Origin: Saccharospirillum impatiens DSM 12546
GTDB lineage: Bacteria > Pseudomonadota > Gammaproteobacteria > Pseudomonadales > Natronospirillaceae
Assembly: GCF_000423605.1 (NCBI RefSeq)
Contig: NZ_AUIH01000022.1
Coordinates: forward strand, 21,759 to 85,758
Reading direction: 5' to 3'
Length of the DNA: 64,000 bases
In this document: one piece after another, positions 41,957-51,215 of the stretch
Layout: each line of letters starts with the position of its first letter
How positions within the stretch are numbered: the stretch's first letter is position 1
Notes under the pieces: model-generated
What the model saw: only the letters and a program-made list of their open reading frames with translations
What the model was told of the DNA's origin: nothing
Databases searched by the model: none
Made by a program: the position numbers and the translations under genes

Positions 41957-41985
41957 TTGGATAGAACAGGATATGCCTTTATAAT
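41957..41985 (+). promoter_or_regulatory. Putative sigma-70 promoter of the YgjV-like gene
   Basis: TTGGAT (41957-41962), a 17-bp spacer and a perfect TATAAT (41980-41985), about 40 bp upstream of the ATG at 42025. Confidence 0.55.
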
Positions 41986-42024
41986 CCTGACCATTAAGTC
42001 AACTTTATAACTCAAGGCAAATTG

Positions 42025-42447
42025 ATGAACGGTTTGGAACTGAACTGGCTGGAACTTTACGGCTACCTGGGGTCGGCACTGATTGCTGTGTCTCTGATGA
42101 TGAGCGACATCCGCAAACTGCGCTGGATCAACCTGGTCGGGGCCGGCTCGTTTGCCAGCTACGGCTTGCTGATCAGTTCCTGGCCGGTGGCTATTCTGAA
42201 CGGGTTTATTGTGCTGATTGATGTCGTGCATTTATGGCAGCTGTCTCGCCAGACGACGGTAAGTCGGTCAATCGAGTTCACCGCCGGTGACACCTACATT
42301 CAGACGGTGCTGGCCGATATCTGGCCACAGCTTCAGCAACTGGAGCATTCACAACGCCTCAGTGTTGAGTTTGACGGTACCCAGCCCAGGGCATTTACTC
42401 TGATCGAACAGCGCGATAGCTCACCGGAACATCGTCTCGCCGCCTGA
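42025..42447 (+). CDS. YgjV-like small inner-membrane protein
   Basis: 140 residues. Three hydrophobic segments fill about residues 7-75 (YLGSALIAVSLMMSD, INLVGAGSFASYGLLI, PVAILNGFIVLIDVVHLW), as in the YgjV family of uncharacterised membrane proteins. The C-terminal half (about 76-140) is soluble. AAGG lies 8 nt before the ATG; a TTG one codon upstream is also open. The function is unknown. Confidence 0.7.
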   Translation: MNGLELNWLELYGYLGSALIAVSLMMSDIRKLRWINLVGAGSFASYGLLISSWPVAILNGFIVLIDVVHLWQLSRQTTVSRSIEFTAGDTYIQTVLADIWPQLQQLEHSQRLSVEFDGTQPRAFTLIEQRDSSPEHRLAA

Positions 42448-42480
42448 AAGCGGCGGTTCCACCGGGGCAACTCCACTGTG

Positions 42481-42486
42481 TATAAT
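42481..42486 (+). promoter_or_regulatory. Putative -10 box for the flavin reductase-TrmB pair
   Basis: A perfect TATAAT 33 bp before the GTG start at 42519, with no convincing -35. A small GCGGCG hairpin overlaps the stop of the preceding gene, so this would be a separate transcription unit. Confidence 0.35.
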
Positions 42487-42518
42487 GTCCATTGACATTA
42501 ACCAAATGGAGCCAAGCT

Positions 42519-43238
42519 GTGTCTCAAGCGACGTCGACGACCACCGCAACATTACACGACCTTAAAAAGCTCAGCGGTGGCGTTTGGATGGTTCAGCTCA
42601 AGCCGCTCAACCCCTATGCCTACAGCGCCGGTCAGTTTACCGAGCTCAAGGTCCCCGGTTTCAGCTCCCTCTACTACACCATCGCAAGCAGCCCCAGTAG
42701 CCCCTGCGTGGAATTGCATGTTCAAACCGGTACCGATCAGGCCGACGCTCTGGTCGACTACCTGAAAGATGCCGACTCGGTTGAACTGGCCGCTCCAGGA
42801 GGCGACTGCCGGCTCGATAAACTGCCAAGTGAAACCGGCCCGCTGTTGCTTATTGCATCCGGCACCGGCTTTAGCCAGGTCAAATCCATCGTTGAGGACC
42901 TGCTCTCACAGAACACCCGCCGTGCCATCCATCTGTATTGGTCAGGCCATCGTCTGAGTCAGCTGTATATGCTGCAGAAGGCCGAGAACTGGGCTGACCT
43001 GCACGACAACATCCATGTCTCAGCATTGATCTCAGAACACAGTCATTGGGATGACAAACACCAGATGCTGGTACACAGCATTCTGGGGGACCACAGTGAC
43101 CTGAACCAGTGTCAGGCCATCTGCTGTGGTTCGCCGGCCATGGTCTATACCGTGCTCGACAGTTTGTGCGACAAAGGCTTCCGCCGGGATGCCATGCTCA
43201 GCGATGTGTTTATGTTCGCTCCGCGAGAAGCCCAATGA
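42519..43238 (+). CDS. Flavin reductase/ferredoxin-NAD(P)H reductase-like protein
   Basis: 239 residues of the Fre/LuxG-like fold. The N-terminal FAD/FMN-binding barrel contains YSAGQFTELKVPG and LYYTIASS, and the nucleotide domain has LLIASGTGFSQVKSIVEDLL and CCGSPAMVYTV. The Arg of the usual RxY(S/T) flavin motif is replaced by Leu. The start is GTG 42519 with GGAG 7 nt upstream; the TTG at 42492 lacks a site and falls right after the -10 box. Its stop overlaps the TrmB-type regulator start (ATGA). Confidence 0.82.
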   Translation: MSQATSTTTATLHDLKKLSGGVWMVQLKPLNPYAYSAGQFTELKVPGFSSLYYTIASSPSSPCVELHVQTGTDQADALVDYLKDADSVELAAPGGDCRLDKLPSETGPLLLIASGTGFSQVKSIVEDLLSQNTRRAIHLYWSGHRLSQLYMLQKAENWADLHDNIHVSALISEHSHWDDKHQMLVHSILGDHSDLNQCQAICCGSPAMVYTVLDSLCDKGFRRDAMLSDVFMFAPREAQ

Positions 43239-43981
43239 ATACGGCCGATGTACTCCAGATATTCGGACTGGAACCCAGAGAAACCCGACTGTATCTGGCG
43301 CTGTTGCAGTCGGGGCCGGCCTCGATCAGGGACATCGCCGACCGGGCAGGTATCAACCGGGGCACCACCCATGAACTGCTCAAGCGCATGCAACAGAAAG
43401 GCGTCGTCAGCTATTTCCCCAAAGGCAAACGCCGACACTTCAGCGCCGAACCGCCGCAACGCCTCAGGGAGCTGGCGCTTAACCACCAGCAACAGGTTAC
43501 CGAAGCGCTGGAATTGCTGGACGATAAAGTCATTCCCGAACTGAGCCATTTGCGCCCTGCCACCGGCAATGCCGATGTGCATTATTATGAGGGAGACGAC
43601 GGTATTGAGCTGGTGTTGAAAGACATCCTGTCAACGGTCAGCGAGCAGGAAAACCGCAGCTACTGCATTTATTCAGCCAAGGCAATTCGCAAATATCTGT
43701 ACCGCCCGTTTCCGAACTACACCCGCCAGCGGGTTAAGATGGGCATCAAGGTTAAGGTAATCGCCATCGGCGAAGGCGGTGAAGAGGCGGCTCTGGCCGA
43801 TCGTAAGTGGATCAACGAACCGTCCAGTGATCGGGCTGGCAGTTACATCGCCATCTATCCGCCCAAGGTGGCGATGATTTCGCTGAGTCACGGTGACCTG
43901 CCCACTGCCGTGGTCATCAACTCCCCGACCATCGCCAACACTCAGCAAGTTATTTTCAACACCCTGTGGGACAGTTTGTAA
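43235..43981 (+). CDS. TrmB-family transcriptional regulator
   Basis: 248 residues. The N-terminal winged helix (about 5-75) has the TrmB-type LGLEPRETRLYLALLQSG-like opening (FGLEPRETRLYLALLQSG) and ADRAGINRGTTHELLKRM recognition helix. A short coiled coil (about 80-110) leads into a C-terminal domain with a phospholipase-D-like TrmB fold that could sense a ligand. It is translationally coupled to the flavin-reductase-like gene by ATGA overlap. The target is unknown. A small GCGCCC/GGGCGC hairpin follows the stop. Confidence 0.82.
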   Translation: MNTADVLQIFGLEPRETRLYLALLQSGPASIRDIADRAGINRGTTHELLKRMQQKGVVSYFPKGKRRHFSAEPPQRLRELALNHQQQVTEALELLDDKVIPELSHLRPATGNADVHYYEGDDGIELVLKDILSTVSEQENRSYCIYSAKAIRKYLYRPFPNYTRQRVKMGIKVKVIAIGEGGEEAALADRKWINEPSSDRAGSYIAIYPPKVAMISLSHGDLPTAVVINSPTIANTQQVIFNTLWDSL

Positions 43982-44082
43982 CATGCGCCCATAGGGCGCG
44001 TTCAGGACAAAAAACGGTGTGGTAGGAGAGCGTTCTTCCACTCAGGTGGGTAGCAGAGTTCCTGCCACGGCTGACAATGGCC

Positions 44083-44487
44083 TCACAACCCCTCGAAACT
44101 GAAGCCATCCGGCAACAACTCGGCAACCGTCCAGCGCTTGAATGCCTCGCCGTCATTGGTTGCCCACACGACGCCATCAGCCGGCATAAACTCGGCTATC
44201 ACCTGACGGCAGCCACCACAGGGCGAAAACAAATGCTCGCCTGGCATAAAAACGACCAGTTCAGCAATGTCGCCCGGACGGACACCGGTGGCCGCGGCCG
44301 TATTAATGGCATTGCGCTCACCGCACATTCCCAATGGGTAAGAGCGGTTTTCAATGTTGCACCCGGAAAACACATCGCCACTGAGCGTGCGCAGCGCAGC
44401 TCCAACCGGAAATTGGCTGTAGGGTACATAGGCGTTGGCCGCGACCGCTTTAGCGGCCGCTTTCAGTTCAACCGAGGGAGCAGTCAT
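44083..44487 (-). CDS. cdd: Cytidine deaminase
   Basis: 134 residues, the short homotetrameric form. It converts cytidine and deoxycytidine to uridine forms. Zinc ligands are Cys55 (with catalytic Glu57 in GMCGERNA), Cys90 and Cys93 (SPCGGCRQ). The substrate loop [12 protein letters not shown] is intact. It overlaps deoD by 4 bp, forming a nucleoside-salvage pair. Confidence 0.96.
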   Translation of the reverse strand: MTAPSVELKAAAKAVAANAYVPYSQFPVGAALRTLSGDVFSGCNIENRSYPLGMCGERNAINTAAATGVRPGDIAELVVFMPGEHLFSPCGGCRQVIAEFMPADGVVWATNDGEAFKRWTVAELLPDGFSFEGL

Positions 44488-45200
44488 TCATCGATACTCA
44501 GGGTGGCTTCCAGCGTCAGTTTAATCATGTCGTTGAACGTTGTCTGGCGCTCATCGGCCGACGTTGCTTCACCGCGAATGATGTGATCGCTGACTGTCAT
44601 AACGGTCAATGCTTTGGCGCCGTATTCAGCCGCGACGCCATACAAACCGGCCGCTTCCATATCGACAGCCAAAACATTCATTTTCTCCAGTACCGGCATC
44701 AGCTCCGTATCGGGAGAGTAAAACAGGTCTGAAGTGAACACATTGCCGACACGGACGGGAATACTGGCGGCCCGGGCCGCCGCAACCGCTTTTTCCATGA
44801 GACCGAAATCAGCCAGGGCAGCGAAATCGTAGCCACGCAAGCGCTGCCGGTTAACGCCCGAATCCGTGCTGGCACCCATGGCTATAATGACGTCGCGCAG
44901 TTTAATGTCAGCAGCAACGCCGCCGCAGGTGCCCACGCGAATGATGTTTTTAACGCCGTAGTCGGTAATCAGTTCTTTGGCGTAAATCGACATCGACGGT
45001 ACGCCCATCCCCGATCCCATAATAGAGATCGCCTTACCCTTGTAGGTGCCGGTGTAGCCATACATATTGCGCACATCGGCCACCCGTCGCGCGTCATCCA
45101 GAAAAGTTTCGGCGATGTATTGGGCACGCAGCGGGTCGCCCGGCATCAGCAGGGTTTCTGCGAAGTCGCCGGGCTTGGCATTAATGTGGGGAGTAGACAT
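44484..45200 (-). CDS. deoD: Purine nucleoside phosphorylase
   Basis: 238 residues, like E. coli DeoD (239). It phosphorolyses purine (deoxy)nucleosides. [24 protein letters not shown]-like [20 protein letters not shown], and EMEAAGLY-like [15 protein letters not shown] are visible. The start at 45200 (MSTPHINAK) has AGAGGTG just upstream and matches E. coli MATPHINA; the extension to 45251 is rejected. Confidence 0.97.
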   Translation of the reverse strand: MSTPHINAKPGDFAETLLMPGDPLRAQYIAETFLDDARRVADVRNMYGYTGTYKGKAISIMGSGMGVPSMSIYAKELITDYGVKNIIRVGTCGGVAADIKLRDVIIAMGASTDSGVNRQRLRGYDFAALADFGLMEKAVAAARAASIPVRVGNVFTSDLFYSPDTELMPVLEKMNVLAVDMEAAGLYGVAAEYGAKALTVMTVSDHIIRGEATSADERQTTFNDMIKLTLEATLSIDE

Positions 45201-45290
45201 AAGCACCTCTTGTAATCTGACCAATCGTTCAAGTTCCGTGACTATAGCCAATTGAGACCGTCAAGCCAAGCCGGGATTAGGCCATTACTT

Positions 45291-46727
45291 TCATCGACGC
45301 GGCAACAAAACCGCTGCTTCAAGACCCGAACCGATTCGATTGCGCAGCCGCAGCTGCCCACCATGAGCATGGGCAATGTTACGGGCAATACTCAGACCCA
45401 GCCCAGCTCCGCCGGTATTGCGGTTGCGTGAGGTTTCCAGGCGCACGTAAGGCTCAAAAACACTGTCGAGTTTTTCCTCGGGTATGCCCGGACCATTATC
45501 GACAATATACAGTTTCAGTTCGTGACGGCTGTCAACAATATCGATTCCCACCTGGGTGCCATAAAAAGCCGCATTGTGGGCAAGGTTGGACAAACACCGC
45601 TTCAGTGCCAGCGGCTTGCCGTAATAGGCGCGACGGGCTTCGCCCCTAATTTCCGGGTCATAACCAAGAAGCTCAAGATCCTCAACCAGTTCACGCACCA
45701 ACTGATTGATGTCGATCGGTTGGGTGTCTTCATGCACATCGGTACTGCGACCCAGATCCAGAGCCCCTTTAACCATGGCCTCCAATTCGTCGAGATCCTT
45801 GATCATGCGTGGTTTGGTATCAGATTCCTCCATCATTTCAGCACGCAAGCGCAAGCGGGTAATGGGGGTTTTAAGATCATGCGAAATGGCTGAGAACATT
45901 CGCTCCCGGTCATCGACAAAGCGAAGGACCCGTTCCTGCATCAGGTTAAACGCCCGGGCCGTCTCCTTCACTTCACGGGTACCCGTTTCAGCCAGAGGAG
46001 CCAGGTGAATATCGGTGCCCAGTTCCCGGGCAGCGGCAGCCAGATTCGACAGCGGCCGGGTCAGCCAGCGCACCACCACCCAGAGAATCACCACCAGAAT
46101 CACCATCAGAATCACCAGAAACAGCAGTTGCCCCCGGTCCAGGTACTCCGTCTGGTTGAAAAAGAACGGATCGGGAAGCAAGCCCGCCAGATACAGCCAC
46201 TCATCTTCCCCGATTGGCACCTGAGCGACGATGACAGGTGGCGGATCGGGCTCCAGTATCAGGGTGTTCTGAGCCCAGCGTGGCGGCAAATCAACCAGCA
46301 AAACGTCATTCTTGTAGACATTTAACAGCCGCGGGTCAGCAAAGGTAGCGCTCAGTTCCGACAGACGCTGCCCAAGCTTCTCTTCAATCGCGAGGTTAAA
46401 GGTTGCCAGAAACCGGTCTTTGGCACCCGAAGGCCGCACCGGGTTAACGTTGATAAACGCATCATTGACCGAAACCAGGAATCGGGAGCCACCCATGTCC
46501 CGGAGCTGGTTAATGATCAGGTGTCGGTATTCGGTCGGATAGGCACGAATGAATTCAATGGTGGAACCCATGGAAAACGCCAGATCCCGGGCCATGGACT
46601 CTGCTTGCGACTCTCGCTGATGCTCCAGGTAATACAGCCAGACATAGTTACTGATGGCAAAAGCGCTGATCAGCCCGAGCACCATCAATACCAGCAATCG
46701 ACTGTACAGTGAGGTGAAACCCAGCAT
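45291..46727 (-). CDS. envZ: EnvZ-like sensor histidine kinase
   Basis: 478 residues. Two transmembrane helices (about 10-30 and 185-210) flank a periplasmic sensor domain. A HAMP domain follows (LTRPLSNLAAAARELG), then HisKA with phospho-acceptor His283 in ISHDLKTPITRLR, and a HATPase domain with N box (LSNLAHNAAFYG), DNGPGIPEEKL and GLGLSIARNI. It is the partner of the adjacent regulator; its ATG shares one base with the regulator stop (TAATG). The periplasmic domain is larger than in E. coli EnvZ, so the stimulus may differ. Confidence 0.92.
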   Translation of the reverse strand: MLGFTSLYSRLLVLMVLGLISAFAISNYVWLYYLEHQRESQAESMARDLAFSMGSTIEFIRAYPTEYRHLIINQLRDMGGSRFLVSVNDAFINVNPVRPSGAKDRFLATFNLAIEEKLGQRLSELSATFADPRLLNVYKNDVLLVDLPPRWAQNTLILEPDPPPVIVAQVPIGEDEWLYLAGLLPDPFFFNQTEYLDRGQLLFLVILMVILVVILWVVVRWLTRPLSNLAAAARELGTDIHLAPLAETGTREVKETARAFNLMQERVLRFVDDRERMFSAISHDLKTPITRLRLRAEMMEESDTKPRMIKDLDELEAMVKGALDLGRSTDVHEDTQPIDINQLVRELVEDLELLGYDPEIRGEARRAYYGKPLALKRCLSNLAHNAAFYGTQVGIDIVDSRHELKLYIVDNGPGIPEEKLDSVFEPYVRLETSRNRNTGGAGLGLSIARNIAHAHGGQLRLRNRIGSGLEAAVLLPRR

Positions 46728-47461
46728 TAACCGTTATCCACGACGACCGGCACCGTGAGTATGTAGCCCGCTCCGCGAACTGTTTTGATAACCTGAGGGG
46801 ACTTGCCATCGTCATTAAGGCGACCGCGCAGGCGACTGATCTGTACATCGATGGACCGGTCAAAGGGGCTGGCATCTCGACCACGCAAATGCAGGCTGAG
46901 ATCATCCCGGCTGAGCACCTCGCCCGGGCGCGACAAAAACAGCTGCAGCAGGTTGTAATCAGCACCGTTCAACGATTGAACATCACCTTCGGGGCTGGTC
47001 AGTTCCCGGTTGGTAACATCCAGCGACCAGTTGCCAAAACGCAGGCGCTGCTGTCCATCCAGACCCGACCGATGCTCAGCGCCCTCTTCATAGCGGCGCA
47101 GCACGGCTTTGATGCGGGCGAGTAACTCGCGAGGGTTAAACGGTTTGCCGACATAGTCATCAGCCCCCAGTTCCAGGCCAATAATACGGTCGGTCTCGTC
47201 AGAGCCGGCGGTCAGCATGATAATCGGCACCCGGGAACGAGCCCGAATCTCCTTGCACAGAGTAAACCCATCGTCACCCGGCATCATGATATCGAGCACG
47301 ATCAGGTCAAGTCGCTGTGCCGGCCAGATTTGACGCATGGCCTGGCCATCGGCAGCGGAAATCACCGAAAAACCGTTTTTTTCGAGGTATTCTTTCAACA
47401 GGTCGCGGATGTCTTCATCGTCGTCCACAACCAGGATGCGCTTTTGTTGTTCTGTCTGCAT
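46727..47461 (-). CDS. ompR: OmpR-family response regulator
   Basis: 244 residues. The receiver domain has acidic pocket DDDED and phospho-acceptor Asp57 (LIVLDIMMPG), and Lys in VGKPFNPREL. The C-terminal winged helix ends with GRDASPFDRSIDVQISRLR and VRGAGYILTV. It is cotranscribed with envZ. A possible binding site lies in the shared upstream region with cyaA. Confidence 0.93.
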   Translation of the reverse strand: MQTEQQKRILVVDDDEDIRDLLKEYLEKNGFSVISAADGQAMRQIWPAQRLDLIVLDIMMPGDDGFTLCKEIRARSRVPIIMLTAGSDETDRIIGLELGADDYVGKPFNPRELLARIKAVLRRYEEGAEHRSGLDGQQRLRFGNWSLDVTNRELTSPEGDVQSLNGADYNLLQLFLSRPGEVLSRDDLSLHLRGRDASPFDRSIDVQISRLRGRLNDDGKSPQVIKTVRGAGYILTVPVVVDNG

Positions 47462-47579
47462 CTCTGATCCACTTCACCGGTAAGACAGGATTCGATCAAT
47501 GCGCCACCGAAGATCGGTCGCCGCGCATCGGCGCTGGCTGACGCAGGCCAGAGTGTACCCCCTCCGCCCGGCCACCTTT

Positions 47580-47595
47580 GTAACAAAGTATAACA
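47580..47595. promoter_or_regulatory. Possible tandem OmpR-type sites upstream of ompR
   Basis: GTAACA (47580-47585) and ATAACA (47590-47595) repeat in phase 10 bp apart, the spacing of tandem OmpR half-sites, inside the divergent ompR-cyaA region. CTTTGTAACAAAG (47576-47588) is also a near-palindrome. This is weak evidence and rests on motif resemblance only. Confidence 0.3.
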
Positions 47596-47760
47596 GCTGA
47601 AGCGACAAACGATGCCCGACCCTTTAGGAAATCACCCGGTTTCAGCTACACTGAATGTTGAGCCAGTTCACAATCTGCCGATACCATTGCAGAATGGTTA
47701 CCAGAAACGGTATCCCAAACACGACATGCCGTCCCATGCCTAGCTGCAGAGCCCAAATCC

Positions 47761-50613
47761 GTGACCGAATCCAGTACCGTCCTGACCCCTGACAATGCCA
47801 CCCGGGAAGCCCTGTTGGAGACACAGCGTCGCTTCCTGACGGTCAATGAGGGTCGCCTGGCCCGCCTGCGTGACAGCCTGCAGGTGCGCCAGCAACAATG
47901 TCTGGACTTACTGCCGGTGCTGTTTCACTGCCATTTGCCCGGGCTGCCCGGCTACCTTGAGGACCCTTCGGTGCCCTCGGGGCTGGTTCAATATCAGCCT
48001 TCCAATGCCGCCACCACGCTCGCCCTGGCGTTTAATCGCACGCTGAAAGCGTCGCAGTTGCGCAACTACAATGCTCAGCTTATGGGCCTCTATCTGATGG
48101 GTTCCAGCGGCAGCGTGGCCCAATCGACCACCTCGGATCTCGACCTCTGGCTGTGTTACAAACCCGATATCGATCGCAGTCAGATGCTCTTATTGGAGGA
48201 AAAAGCCCGCGCCATCAGTGCCTGGGCGGAAGGGTTCAACCTTGAAGTTCACATTTTTCTGATGAACGCCCAGCACTTTCAAGGCAGCGATCAACGCTCA
48301 CTGACGGGTGAGAATTGCGGTTCAACCCAGCACTTTTTATTGCTCGATGAGTTCTATCGAACCGGCCAATGGCTAGCCGGCGCCCTCCCCGCCTGGTGGC
48401 TGGTCCCCAGTGATCGCGAAACCGAACACGACGCTCTGCTAGAGCACTACCAGTCTAAAAGTCTGATTCGTCGCGACGAACAAATCAATTTTGGCCCCCT
48501 GCCTTCATTACCGCCGGGAGAATTCATTGGCGCGGGGATGTGGCAGCTGTACAAAGGCATTGAGTCGCCTCACAAGTCAGTGCTGAAGTTGCTGCTGCTG
48601 GAAGTCTACGCGCGCGAATTCCCGACCGTCACGAGCCTGGCCCACCAATTCAAGTCGGCAATCTACAACAATTTTCTAACGCTCAACGACCTGGATCCCT
48701 ATATTCAGCTTTACCGCCGCATAGAAAACTACCTGACAGAACGTCAGGAGGCTGATCGTCTGGCGCTGGTGCGCCGCTGTCTCTATTTCAAAGTAGGCAT
48801 CGCCCTGAGCCGACCTGCAAGGGCTCAGAGCTGGCGACGCCAGTTGATGCAGCAACTGGTCACTGAATGGGGCTGGACGTCCGCCGAGGTCACACACCTG
48901 GACTCACATCGGAGCTGGTCGGTGACCGACGTGATGCGCGAACGCAAATTACTGGTCGGTGAACTGACGCACAGCTACCGGTTCCTGACCCAGTTTGCCG
49001 CCGAGCATCAGAGCAACCACCTGATGAGCCAGCAAGATCTGCTGATCATCAGCCGAAAACTGCATGCCGCTTTCGACCGGCGCCGAGGCAAGATCGACTT
49101 TATTCGCTTCGGTCAGGATGTCGACTTCAGCTACGAGAAAGTGCGCATTTATGAACGCCCGAGCCAGCGAGCCGAAGGCGACAACTTCTGGGCCGTGTAC
49201 ACCCGTGAACCAGGGGCCGATACGGATCAGGAAACACCACTCAAATCAGCGCCCGGCCTGCTTGAAGCCTTGCTGTGGTGCCACCTGAACGGCCTGCTCG
49301 ATGCGCACCTGCACATTCCAATATTCAGCCAACAAGGCCAGGCAACGGAATTTGAAGTGCGCAAGACGCTCGCGACCCTGCGTCAGGTACTGCCATCGGC
49401 AAGCCTCGAGAAGCCGCATCACACTTACTCGCAACCCGCTCAGATAGAGCGAGTGCTATTGTTCATCAACCTGGGGTTCGACCCGCTGCAACATCTGACG
49501 CGGCGCGGCCTGCAAAAAATTTCCGAACGCAGTAACAGCCTCGATTTCAGTGCTCTTAGGGAAAACCTGGTCGGCACTTTGGATGTGGTGGTTGAAAACT
49601 CCTGGGGTGAAATCACCGTAGAACGCTTTTCCCAGGCCGACTCGCTGACTCAGGCGTTGCAATTTCTACTGTCGAGACTGGCGAAACAAATCGCCAACCG
49701 ACGTCCTGAGGTACGAGCCTATTGCCACAATCAAACACGACCCCAGTCGATTGGCAAACGGGTTCAGGATCTGTTCGACGATGCCATCAATGCGGCCAAC
49801 CGCGCTTACCAGGGCCATAGCCTGAGGTTCCTGTATAATCTGGGCGACCAGTACCAGGGCATGCAACTGGGCGACAAGCAACTGAAACCGGTCAGCTTTG
49901 ATTCCGAAACGGCACTGATCGACTGGCTGGGAACCGAGCAGGCCGAACGCTCTGCTATCTACCCTGACCGACTGTTTGAGTCCCATCGCAATCATCTAAA
50001 AGTGGTCTTGTCCGCGCAACCAACCGACGGTGGCTTACTAGTGGTGTATCAGGTTACGGGTCGCCAGGCGACGGTATATCTACTTGATGAACACGCCTCA
50101 GTATTGAAATTTACACAGCCCTTTTTCAACGTATCGACGCTGCTGGCTCCGTTACTGCGCTTTCTGAAAATCTCCGAACATCGCCAGCGCAGTGAAGAAA
50201 ACGCCATTCACCTGAATCAGCGCAGCATCGGTTGTTTCGAAATGACTCAGGAAGGCAGCAAACTGCCCGTATTGAAGCGCCAGCGTTTGCAGGGGCTATT
50301 GCAGGAAAACCGCTTCATCAACATTCAGGCGTTCATGGACCGTCATGGTGAGGGGCAATACGAATATCAGATGATCTGCAATGAAGAAGAGTTCAGTACG
50401 CTGGAACTTGGCGACCGATTCTACTCGGCGGTCGCTTCTTACATCGTTGGCTTGCGCGCCCAGGGGTTACGATACCCTATGTACATCACTGACCTCGCCC
50501 TGTCCGACCGGATCATCGCCAGCCTGCCCTATGGACAGGCGCAGACCCTGCACTATGTGCGCGCCAAGTTGCGCCTGGAACAGCGCATAAACGATGCGAT
50601 GCGACTCATTTGA
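47761..50613 (+). CDS. cyaA: Class I adenylate cyclase
   Basis: 950 residues, of the enterobacterial-type cyclase class. It makes cAMP. The catalytic N-terminal half has GLYLMGSSGSVAQS followed by SDLDLWLCY, the nucleotidyltransferase GSxGS and DxD motifs. The C-terminal half is the regulatory region. The start is GTG with no strong RBS, so low translation is plausible. A divergent gap of 299 bp separates it from ompR. It lies next to the pil-chp chemosensory genes, whose output in Pseudomonas is cAMP through a different, class III cyclase; a link here is only suggested by proximity. Confidence 0.96.
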   Translation: MTESSTVLTPDNATREALLETQRRFLTVNEGRLARLRDSLQVRQQQCLDLLPVLFHCHLPGLPGYLEDPSVPSGLVQYQPSNAATTLALAFNRTLKASQLRNYNAQLMGLYLMGSSGSVAQSTTSDLDLWLCYKPDIDRSQMLLLEEKARAISAWAEGFNLEVHIFLMNAQHFQGSDQRSLTGENCGSTQHFLLLDEFYRTGQWLAGALPAWWLVPSDRETEHDALLEHYQSKSLIRRDEQINFGPLPSLPPGEFIGAGMWQLYKGIESPHKSVLKLLLLEVYAREFPTVTSLAHQFKSAIYNNFLTLNDLDPYIQLYRRIENYLTERQEADRLALVRRCLYFKVGIALSRPARAQSWRRQLMQQLVTEWGWTSAEVTHLDSHRSWSVTDVMRERKLLVGELTHSYRFLTQFAAEHQSNHLMSQQDLLIISRKLHAAFDRRRGKIDFIRFGQDVDFSYEKVRIYERPSQRAEGDNFWAVYTREPGADTDQETPLKSAPGLLEALLWCHLNGLLDAHLHIPIFSQQGQATEFEVRKTLATLRQVLPSASLEKPHHTYSQPAQIERVLLFINLGFDPLQHLTRRGLQKISERSNSLDFSALRENLVGTLDVVVENSWGEITVERFSQADSLTQALQFLLSRLAKQIANRRPEVRAYCHNQTRPQSIGKRVQDLFDDAINAANRAYQGHSLRFLYNLGDQYQGMQLGDKQLKPVSFDSETALIDWLGTEQAERSAIYPDRLFESHRNHLKVVLSAQPTDGGLLVVYQVTGRQATVYLLDEHASVLKFTQPFFNVSTLLAPLLRFLKISEHRQRSEENAIHLNQRSIGCFEMTQEGSKLPVLKRQRLQGLLQENRFINIQAFMDRHGEGQYEYQMICNEEEFSTLELGDRFYSAVASYIVGLRAQGLRYPMYITDLALSDRIIASLPYGQAQTLHYVRAKLRLEQRINDAMRLI

Positions 50614-50707
50614 GCCCGGTACACTCTGGTTACTAATGGGTTGTTGAAAAGTCTAGGGAGCAGGGTTCAATCCGATAGAGCCAGTTTGACCGACGCATTG
50701 GATTCAA

Positions 50708-51178
50708 TTAATTAACCCGGGCAACCAGGCTCTCCAGGTATTCCAGATCGGGAATACTGGCTTTACCCAACTGGGTGATCACCGCCATCTTCTCTGCCTG
50801 GGCCATCGCCGCCTGGCTGTCTTCCCGTACGTCGGCATCACCGAGTTTCACCATGCGTGGAATGCCCTGAATCAGCATGCCGAAAAAACGGCTCTTTGCC
50901 TGGCTCGACACGGCGTTGAACACGGCAATACGGGCATCGCGCGCGTCTTGTCCGCGCACCTGACTGTTGGCCACTTCGAAACTGATCACCGGAATGCGTT
51001 CACCGCGCCAGTGCAAATGGCCCAGGTGCCAGGGTGGCGCATTGTCGGCCTGATCCAGTTCGGAGCGAGGCACCACTTCGGCAATGGACACATTGGGCAC
51101 CAGCAGATTCTTTTGCTGCATGGGCACCAGAAGACTGGCGACAATGGCATCCTGATCGGTTTGCGCTACTGTTTTCAT
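50708..51178 (-). CDS. chpC: CheW-like protein ChpC
   Basis: 156 residues with a single CheW-like domain (NLLVPNVSIAEVVPRSEL, LGHLHWRGERIPVISFE). It probably couples additional receptors to ChpA. AGGTG lies 7 nt before the ATG. It is the last gene of the pil-chp cluster, 37 bp after chpB, and convergent with cyaA. Confidence 0.88.
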   Translation of the reverse strand: MKTVAQTDQDAIVASLLVPMQQKNLLVPNVSIAEVVPRSELDQADNAPPWHLGHLHWRGERIPVISFEVANSQVRGQDARDARIAVFNAVSSQAKSRFFGMLIQGIPRMVKLGDADVREDSQAAMAQAEKMAVITQLGKASIPDLEYLESLVARVN

Positions 51179-51215
51179 CGTTAATCACCTTGTTGCCACG
51201 CCTGCGGCACTGTCT

